Shown here: in pieces, positions 56,691 through 64,000 of the stretch
How positions within the stretch are numbered: the stretch's first letter is position 1
How the letters are laid out: each line of letters starts with the position of its first letter
Source of the DNA: Diogma glabrata
Taxonomy: Eukaryota; Arthropoda; Insecta; Diptera; Cylindrotomidae
Direction of reading: 5' to 3'
Assembly: GCA_963693315.1 (NCBI GenBank)
Contig: OY856186.1
Span: 286,704,930-286,768,929, forward strand
DNA: 64,000 nucleotides
Notes under the pieces: generated by a model
The model's database searches: none
Seen by the model: only the letters and a program-made list of their open reading frames with translations
What the model was told of the DNA's origin: nothing
Made by a program: the position numbers and the translations under genes

Positions 56691-57048
56691 TTGGTGAGTG
56701 CAGAGGACTACAATTTAGTCATCATCCTATTATACTAATAAATTACATGAATAACAGGTTTCCGACTGGAGATTGCAGGCGAGAAATTTTAGATACGGGA
56801 TTGCTGATTGGCGATTGCAGATTATATGTATAAGTGATTGTCCTTGTGATTGTTTCCTAACAGTAGTAGCTAGATACGATTTGCCAGGTGTCTGTAACCG
56901 GGTCGTTCACTCCTAACTAACAATTACCTACCTATCCTTACCTATTGTTATATGTAAAACGACTGTAGGAAGTGGCCCGGCCGTAATCCGGGAGTCTCGC
57001 CTAGTGCTTGGTCTTACAGTCCAATCAATCAATCAATCAATCAATCAA
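56690..57048 (+). mobile_element. LINE or SINE 3' end with (AATC)n tail
   Basis: A GC-richer block (GGCCCGGCCGTAATCCGGGA, CTCGCCTAGTGCTTGGTC) ends in (CAAT)n at 57,022-57,048, the style of a non-LTR 3' tail. It abuts the copia gag fragment at 57,051. No coding sequence recognised, so it is a 5'-truncated LINE or a SINE. Confidence 0.5.
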
Positions 57049-57065
57049 GACTATCAGATAAAGTA

Positions 57066-58280
57066 ATGCTGCAGATAATAACTTGTGAGTCAGCCAAAGC
57101 AATTTGGGATAAGCTTCATACTATATATGAGCAATTATCGGAAACATCATTGCATCTATTACAACAAAAGTTTTTCACTTTCCAATACAAGAATAATGAC
57201 ATAGCAACATTTATAGCACAAATTGAAGAAATAGTATGCCAAATTAAACAAATAGGCGGTGAAGTTCCAAAAAAAATGGTGATGACGAAAATTCTGACCT
57301 CACTTCCGGAGAAATATAAATATTTTATATCAGCGTGGGATTCCGTTTCAAATGAAAAACAAACTATGGCAGAAATGACTTCCAGGTTACTCATAGAAGA
57401 ACAGCGTTCGATTAATACACAAGAAGCTACAGCTTTTACATCAACAAAAAAGGCACATGGCAGAAAATGCTTTAGATGCGGCAACATAGGACACTTCAAA
57501 AGTGAATGTCAGGTAAAATTAAAAACACATAATAATAAGAAATTTTGTGATCATTGTAGGAAAGAAGGCCATTTAAAAATAGATTGTTGGTTTCTCAAAG
57601 AGAAAGAAAAAAAAGAACGAAACGAAAATAAAAAATTAAGTAACGCGTTTTCGGTTTCAATCAAGTCATTTACATCTCAAAATTACGTAAACAATTGGGT
57701 TGTAGATAGTGGAGTAACCGATCATATGTGTAATGATATAAATATTTTTAATGATTATGAAGAAATGTGTCAACCGAAAAATGTTATAATTGGAGATGGA
57801 ACAAATATTCAAGCAGTTAGTACAGGCACAATAAAATTAGAGGCATTTAATGGAGAACAATGGATTGAGACATCTATTAATAATGTGTTGTATGTACCTA
57901 AGATAGCAGTAAATTTATTCTCTGTCGGTGCAGCTTTTTCAAAAGGGTATACAGTTAACATGAATTACGAAAATTGTCATATTATGAAAGGGAATAACAC
58001 ATGTGCTATTGGTAAGAGATGCAAAAAGATGTATGTTATGAGTTTTAGGTATATCAAAACTGAGGCATGTGCAAATGTTAGTCAACTCAATACAACATTA
58101 AGTGAATGGCATGCCAAAATTGTACACCAAAATATTATTCAGGTAAAACATATATTAAATAGAAATTACATTAGATATAAAAACGATGAGCAAGAAACGT
58201 GTGTTCATTGTATTAGTGGCAAGCAACATAGACTTGCGTACCCAGTGACTGGAACAAGAGCATCGAAGCTCCAGTCATAA
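57066..58280 (+). pseudogene. Copia gag-protease-pre-integrase region
   Basis: 404-codon frame lacking the first 75 or so Gag residues. Gag UBN2-type domain (residues 1-120), two zinc knuckles CFRCGNIGHFKSEC (about 135) and CDHCRKEGHLKIDC (about 160), retroviral-type aspartic protease start WVVDSGVTDHM (catalytic Asp about 214; Ala of the usual DSGA is Val), and the pre-integrase block EWHAKIVHQN...CVHCISGKQHRL (about 345-395). Ends at a stop created by a local frameshift at 58,278. Residues before Met57,066 (SDKVM) belong to the same frame. Confidence 0.88.
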
Positions 58281-58973
58281 TTCATATCGATCTAAATGGT
58301 CCAATGGAAACTACATCATTAGGGGTAGCAAAATATTTTTTAATCTTGAAAGACGATTTATATAAATTTAGAACAGTGTATTTCTTAAAACATTAAGATG
58401 AAGTTAAAAACAAGATTATCGAATTCATTCAAAAACTAAAGGTCAGCCCGGGACATAAAATTGAATCAATTAGATCAGATAATGGAACTGAGATTATAAA
58501 CAATGATATTAAAAAGTTTCTCATAGAAAATGGAATACAACATCAAACTAGTGGAAGTTATTGTCCTCAGCAAAATGGATGCATAGAAAGGGAAATGAGA
58601 ACCGTAGTCGAAGCAGCTAGAACAATTTTATTGGAAAATAATATTGATAAAAATTTATGGGCTGAAGCGGTAAATACTGCTGTTTATGTGATAAACAGAA
58701 CAGGTAGCAGTAGAGTGAAAAATAAAACTCCCTATGAGATTTGGTATGATACAGAGATGTTTGATGTAAATAAATTAAGAAAATTCGGCACTAAAGTTGG
58801 ATACATGTCCCAGATCAATTAAGATTAAAATGGGATTCCAAATCAGAATTTGAAATGTTTGTAGGGTATGCAGAAAATTCGAAAGCGTATAGAATATATA
58901 TTCCAAATAGAAATGATGTCGTAATTAAAAGAGATGTAATATTTATTAACGAGTAGAAGAAAAATACAACAAG
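58281..58973 (+). pseudogene. Copia integrase region, frameshifted
   Basis: Different frames in turn show IHIDLNGPMETTSLG, KKIIEF-type linker, SIRSDNGTEIIN with the catalytic-core DNG, YCPQQNGCIERE (58,560-58,595), ILLENNIDKNLWAEAVNTAV and NKTPYEIWYD, then FVGYAENSKAYRIYIPN and IKRDVIFINE. At least three frame changes or stops (near 58,278, 58,396, 58,820). Broken at 58,974 by the palindromic insertion. Confidence 0.82.
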
Positions 58974-58984
58974 TAACGATTTAC

Positions 58985-59264
58985 ATTTCTTGGTTTGTTC
59001 AAAGCTAAACAAGATAATATAGTTTTTTAAAAAATGAATGAAAAAGCACCTTATTCTTTTTTGCTGAGTTTTATTATTTTTTATTTTTTACTATATACGC
59101 ATTTCGAAAGCTATGCTTTCATCATCTGTAGTATATAAAAACTGTTTTTATATACTACAGATGATGAAAGCATAGCTTTCGAAATGCGTATATAGTAAAA
59201 AATAAAAAATAATAAAACTCAGTAAACAAGAATAAGGTGCTTTTTCATTCATTTTTTAAAAAAT
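58985..59264. mobile_element. 280-bp palindromic insertion in copia, 11-bp target duplication
   Basis: TAACGATTTAC flanks both sides (58,974-58,984 and 59,265-59,275). Most of the insert (59,023-59,263) is an inverted repeat with 120-bp arms around 59,143. Each arm contains a hammerhead-like layout, CAGATGA, T, stem GAAAGC/GCTTTC, GAAA (59,158-59,184 on the + strand and its mirror). Variable-length duplication plus inverted copies suggests a Penelope-like or other target-primed insertion. Confidence 0.75.
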
Positions 59265-59275
59265 TAACGATTTAC

Positions 59276-60047
59276 CAAATAACGAAATAAAATAAGACAA
59301 GAAAACGAAAATTTAAATGAAGCCGAAGAAATAGTATCTCCAAATGATACAACAGAAACAATCAATGAATTGGAATATGAAAATAATATAGAAAGTGTAA
59401 TAGAAAGCATTTGTAATTTAGAATCAAATGAGAATGAAAACGAAATTTTAACAACAAACAAAAGATCAAGAAAACCACCAAGTTGGTTAAACAATTACGA
59501 AACAGTTTTTTATGCGAATACGAAGAACCATTGACATATGAACAGGCTACAGGCGGTGAAGAAACAGAAAATTGGTTAAAAGCAATGGAAGCAGAAATTA
59601 ATACACTTAAAGAAAACAACAGTTGGACTGAAGTTTCTGAGTGTTCTGATGATTCAGAAGTTATATCAAGTAAATGGGTTTTTATGATTAAAGAAGGTGC
59701 GAACGGTGAAAAACAATATAAGGCGCAATTGGTAGCTTGTGGTTTTGAACAAAAATAAGTTGATTCATTAAGTTATGCTCCAGTTGCAAGAACGACTACT
59801 TTTCGAATATTTATAGCTATAGCAAACAAAATGAATATACCAGTTTATCAACTCGATGTTACAGGGGCATTTTTGTATGGCGAAATTAAAGAAAAGATAT
59901 TTATTAAATTACCGGATGGACAACTTTGCAAATTAAATAGATCAATATATGGGTTGAAGAAATCTCCAAAGTGTTGGAATGAAAAGTTCAACAATTTATG
60001 TTAAATGAAGGTTTTGCTCGATCGGAAAATGATTTATGTTTGTATAG
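59276..60047 (+). pseudogene. Copia RT N-terminal region
   Basis: NWLKAMEAEINTLKENNSW, KWVFMIKEGANGE and YKAQLVACGFEQK (59,483-59,756), a stop, then SYAPVARTTTFRIFIAIA, YQLDVTGAFLYGEI and CKLNRSIYGLKKSPKCWN, the standard copia RT run. A further frameshift or stop at 60,001 and insertion of the 2.2-kb element at 60,048 end it. Confidence 0.85.
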
Positions 60048-62260
60048 GGCCATTCCGCGGTAATCGATACCAGAAAGTAAAAAAATAACTTGCAAATATG
60101 TATCCTTACATAGAAAATTAACAGACTTTATATTTTAATTTATCATTATTTAAAAGAATTTCTATAATATTTTTGCCGATTTTCGTAATATTTTGATCAA
60201 GCCAAGTGAGCGGATTTCAAAGTATATGGAAAAAATTTACTAAAATAGCAACACGATTTTTACGTCAATCACATTCAACAACCCACTGTCTATACTGCGA
60301 CTCATTATTATTTGTTGAAAAAAAAATTGAAAGCAATCAGGTAAGTAGTAATCATTTTATTGATGAAACTGTATCGCAGAAATTTCTGTAACGCCCGTCA
60401 CAAAATGCATAGAAAAGTTCATCCTACATGAGACTGACTAGCTTTTATTTTGTATTGACCTTACAGGTTATAGGATTAAACAATCCTTGAAAAATATTCG
60501 TGTGAATTAAAATAGACCTTGCGTTAAAATATAGGCTGATTTATTTGTGTAACACCCGCACACCTTACACCCGTTACAATTTTCTTTACTAATGTTATAA
60601 TTTTTTAAGTGCACAATAGGTATATAATACGTTCTTATATGTGTTTCACTATGTGTCTATGTGTTCCACCTATCTAATATCCCTGTGTGAAAAAATTGAT
60701 AGTTTTTCCAGCCGGATGCCCAGTTCAAAATAAATTTACTATTTCTAGTGTCTATTACAGTGAGAGGCTGGAGGATAGGCCTTCTTTGCCACTAGTTATG
60801 CTAAGGGCGCTGTCGACGGCTGTGTGCAACTGCGACGGATAGACTTTGGCGGGCAATAAAATCTCGGTGGGTTTTTATCAACATATTCTGGTATTATTAT
60901 GAATATTTGTCTTCAAATCCAAAAGGCCCGCGTTAAATATCATTTCGTCAATGAAAACGACATTCGTGATCTTTAGTAAGTATAGTACCGATTAGAGAAG
61001 TATACTGAAGTAGAGTACACTTTACTTTAGGAATACTTTAAAGATGCTACCTCAACTGCAAAAACAGCTCTATTTCAGATACTTGACTGGAAATTCCATT
61101 TCACATGGTCTTACAGGGTTCAAACTCCCAAAAATGTCTTTTGTTTACAGACAAAAATATTCATAAGAGTCCAAAATAATAAAGAAAGTCTCAAAATTTA
61201 CTTAAGAATTTGTTTAATTTACACTCGTAACACCCGTCACAAATCTTGTAACACCCGTCACAAGCTTTTTTTGTAAAAGAAAAATATAAAAAGTAATATA
61301 TAAACAAAATACTTAGAGTATAGGAACGAACGATTCTTTAACTCACAACCTAGCTATTAATTTTGTGACAAAAATTTCTAGTTTAGCTAAACTCTAATGA
61401 TTGGTCATATCATATTTTGTAAGAGTACTCGTAACACCTGTCACAGGGCTTAAATCTATTATTACATGTAAACGCTTGAATAATTCTAAATGTGTTTATG
61501 CTTCACAATGATATAAAGTTGTTATAATGTCTAGGATACGCAATATATAAACACATTCATAAAAACCGGGGCGTTATGAGAGGGCATTATGAATTCATAA
61601 CGCCCGTTATTAAGACCATAAAAAACTAAATAAAATTATTTTTACTGTGGTTTTGTCTACACAATGTAAATAATTCTTATTGAATTTAAGCTAGTAAAAG
61701 ATTTTGACATTTGCTTAAAAATGTTTAGCAACATTTTAGTTATTAATTGTTCATATAGTTTTCCAAAACTATCAAATTATTTTAAACGTCATACAATGTT
61801 TTTGTCATACGCTACAAAATTTAGGAGAATTTGTTTACATAGCAACGTTCAAACAACAAATATTTATTTTAAACTTCAAAATAGTTATTTTCTTGGCATA
61901 CTACGATACATTTGTATTTGTTTGCATATCAATATAGATTAACAAATTAAATTCTTTCTTAGTTTTTAGCTTATTAAGTGAAGCATAAAATCTTGTATGC
62001 ACCACTGGCGTTACTGGGTATTACGCCCATCAAGCGACATCCATCCCACGAGGCAAGAGGCCCTCGGGCTAGATTACGTCGCTTTCCGGGCGCAATAACC
62101 TACATAACGCCCTAGGTACATAAATAGCTATTTTGTTTTACTTTAAGAAATCATTGAAATGAATTGAATGATATTCAAAACACAGAGATTTTTGTTCTAA
62201 TTTGGAAATTATATCAGTTTAAATGCGTACAAATGTAACACCCGTCACTGTGGAATGGCC
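60048..62260. mobile_element. 2.2-kb TIR element in copia RT, 6-bp GTATAG target duplication
   Basis: GGCCATTCC (60,048-60,056) and GGAATGGCC (62,252-62,260) are the ends; GTATAG flanks both (60,042-60,047 and 62,261-62,266), and deletion restores the copia reading sense. Internally GTAACACCCGTCACA or variants recur at about 60,389, 60,550, 60,573, 61,228, 61,245, 61,431, 61,600 and 62,235. Two small frames (60,206-60,391; 61,721-61,942) match nothing I know. 62,000-62,110 is GC-rich with a CATCAAGCGACATCCATCCC segment. Superfamily unresolved. Confidence 0.78.
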
Positions 62261-62266
62261 GTATAG

Positions 62267-63154
62267 TAGAAAGCAAAGTGGAAATTTATTATATTTACTA
62301 ATTTATGTAGATGACTTATTAATTTTTGGTAATAACAGTGAAGATATAATAAATAGTTTTAAAATTTTATTGAATAATAATTTTAAAACTAAAGATTTAG
62401 GTTTAGCAAGTAATTACTTGGGAATCAGCATAAAGCAAGATTTTAGAAAATGGGATAACAATAATCAATCAAAAGAAATATTTAGAATGTTCTAGAAAAT
62501 ACGGTATGTCAAATATGTAAGTCAGTTGATACACCTATTGATCGGAATTTTAAATTTGAGACATTAATTAGAGATAAATCGGAAAACATGTACATTGAAA
62601 AGAAATGTCGTCAATTAATAGGAAGCTTGCTCTATGTTGTTTCTGGAACACGTCCTGACTTATGTGTGTCAGTTATTTTTTGGAGTAGATATTAACATTG
62701 TGCTAGTATTGCATTATTCAAAGCTCTGCGATCTAAATCTAAATTGTCAGTTTATGTTGATGCTGACTGGGTGATGTCAGAGATCGAAAATCCACATCGG
62801 GCTGTGTAATGTCGTGGTATTCGAGAAAACAACTTAATGTATCATTGTCTTCTACGGAAGCGGAATTGGATGAAAAAATTATTATTAGACTTTGAATTAG
62901 ATTACCAAGATTCTATTTTAATATTTGAAGACAATCAATCTGTAATTAAAATTGCTGAAAATAATGAAAACATAAAAATATTGAAACACATTGATATTAA
63001 ATATCATTATATAATGGAAAATATTAACTCTAATGTAATTGAATTAAAATATGTGAAAACTTCAGATAATATTGCTGATGTTTTCACAAAACCATTAGGT
63101 AAACTAATGTTTAAAAATTTTAGAGATTTGATTTTAACAGATTTGGAAATTTAA
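62267..63154 (+). pseudogene. Copia RT C-terminal and RNase H region
   Basis: Resumes with RKQSGNLLYLLIYVDDLLIF (catalytic YVDD), then KTKDLGLASNYLGISI, VVSGTRPDLCVSV, a frameshifted RNase H start (VYVDADW, SSTEAE near 62,750-62,870) and DNQSVIKIAEN...KHIDIKYHYI, NIADVFTKPLG. Stops and shifts near 62,492, 62,690 and 62,770 make it non-functional. Confidence 0.85.
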
Positions 63155-63262
63155 TAATATAAGGCAGTTAATTGTAATAGTTTATATATTTAAACAAAGT
63201 ATTTGTTGAGGGGGTGTGTTGAAATATAGTACCAACAACAATTACTTTGTTCATTGGGTAAA

Positions 63263-63362
63263 GTCCAGTGGCGAAGCGTCGGTATAGACACACTAGACAG
63301 TGTCTACCCAAACATAATATAAATATGAAACTTTATTTTCATATTGTTCGCATAATGTCAAC
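63263..63362. other. Junction with an unidentified element
   Basis: The copia 3' LTR stops after 46 bp and is followed by CCAGTGGCGAAGCGTCGG, a start resembling several DNA transposon ends, then a TAGACAC/GTGTCTA hairpin at about 63,284-63,305. Too little to classify. Confidence 0.35.
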
Positions 63363-63768
63363 TTAAAGGTGCAAACACAATAGATCCGTTCCCGCTCCGT
63401 TATATTTGAACTGTCAGTTTATATGTAAAACGGAAATTAAAACACAATGAACGGAGGGGAAAAAAGCGGAACGGACACTAAACACAAATTCAAACTTTAA
63501 CGGAAGACATAACCTCAAATATTGTTTATTTTTTCTACATATAAATAACATATAAATTTCTACACATAAATAAGCAGATTTCATCAAATTTCATGAAATA
63601 GGAATATAATTTAGCAAATTTATAAAATAATACATAAAAATATAAATAAAATATAAGTTTTTGGATAGTTAAAGACGGAGCGGTTGTATATTGTGTTTTA
63701 TAAAACGAACGATTGAGGCGGATAAAAAATGAACGGAACGGAACGGATCTATTGTGTTTAAACCTTAA
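63363..63768. mobile_element. MITE with TTAA target duplication (piggyBac-like)
   Basis: TTAA at 63,363-63,366 and 63,765-63,768 flank inverted ends containing AAACACAATAGATCCGTTCC and its complement. GAACGGA phrases repeat near the ends. About 400 bp, non-coding. TTAA suggests piggyBac or Kolobok. Confidence 0.75.
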
Positions 63769-64000
63769 TACTATTTTGTCAAACGTTCAAAGAAAATCAT
63801 TATAGTTTTAAAATGCAATATTTAAAAATATACTTTTTTAACTACTAACTTGAGAAATCGTCATTATTTCCTCGAATGCCCCATTGAGAAGTAATTTTTC
63901 TCAAGCTAGGTCAATAATAATAACAAACAATTACCTAGGTTAATAATGACAAATTTTCTTTTATTTTTGATTGAAATGAACAAAAAAACACAAACAAATA
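63769..64000. other. No recognisable feature
   Basis: AT-rich sequence to the window edge. Confidence 0.6.

Larger units (their letters stand above)
57051..63262 (+). mobile_element. Copia-type LTR retrotransposon, 3' part, degenerate, with insertions
   Basis: Runs from mid gag through protease, integrase, RT and RNase H to a purine tract (GAGGGGGTG, about 63,208-63,216) and the first 46 bp of the 3' LTR (TGTTGAAATATAGTACC at 63,217), identical to the LTR start at 42,576. Interrupted at 58,985-59,264 and 60,048-62,260. Confidence 0.88.

Overview
The window looks like an AT-rich, repeat-laden insect (or other arthropod) chromosome. The evidence is one spliced host gene of the LMX1 LIM-homeodomain family, a copia-type element primed from an internal initiator-tRNA-Met sequence, AP-endonuclease LINEs, Helitron remnants, many MITEs and long (TA)n tracts. 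I cannot name the species. No prokaryotic gene, CRISPR array, tRNA or functional rRNA gene was seen.

Layout. 1-785: decayed Helitron helicase. 1.7-5.2 kb: a (TA)n-cored non-autonomous element, a GATCCGG-rich stretch and simple tandem repeats. 5,424-26,512: a roughly 21-kb inverted-repeat (foldback) structure whose interior is a satellite of about 183-bp monomers (about 90 copies) with higher-order duplications, one orientation switch at about 23,953 and a 1.2-kb solo LTR. 27,516-33,172: the last three recognisable coding exons of an LMX1 gene on the + strand. They encode LIM1, then LIM2 plus homeodomain, then the C-terminus, and join in one frame for about 354 residues. The 4.5-kb intron between the LIM exons is mostly transposons, including one element nested head-on inside another of its own family. 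34.2-36.1 kb: a retroelement tail and a third copy of that family.

37,087-51,796 is a 14.7-kb near-perfect palindrome centred on a 340-bp (TA)n tract at about 44,413. Each arm carries, from the outside in, a LINE with endonuclease and RT (LINE-A), a (TA)n element tail, a decayed jockey-like LINE (LINE-B) on the opposite strand, the 5' LTR, leader and gag start of a copia element, and 1 kb of other sequence. Just outside the left arm, the 5' end of LINE-A contains a 5S-rRNA-like domain closed by an 11-bp inverted repeat.

51.8-55.9 kb: (TA)n and (TATG)/(TGTATG)n tracts with TIR elements sitting inside them. 57,051-63,262: the rest of a copia element whose 5' part matches the piece in the palindrome. 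It is broken by a 280-bp palindromic insertion and a 2.2-kb TIR element with a 6-bp target duplication. 63.36-63.77 kb: a TTAA-flanked MITE.

Apart from LMX1, which encodes a transcription factor, everything recognised is mobile or repetitive DNA. The most notable signals are the satellite inside a foldback structure, the 14.7-kb palindrome (real or an assembly product), the 5S-like LINE 5' end, and the (TA)n-cored element family. Coordinates of repeat boundaries were read by eye and may be off by several bases.
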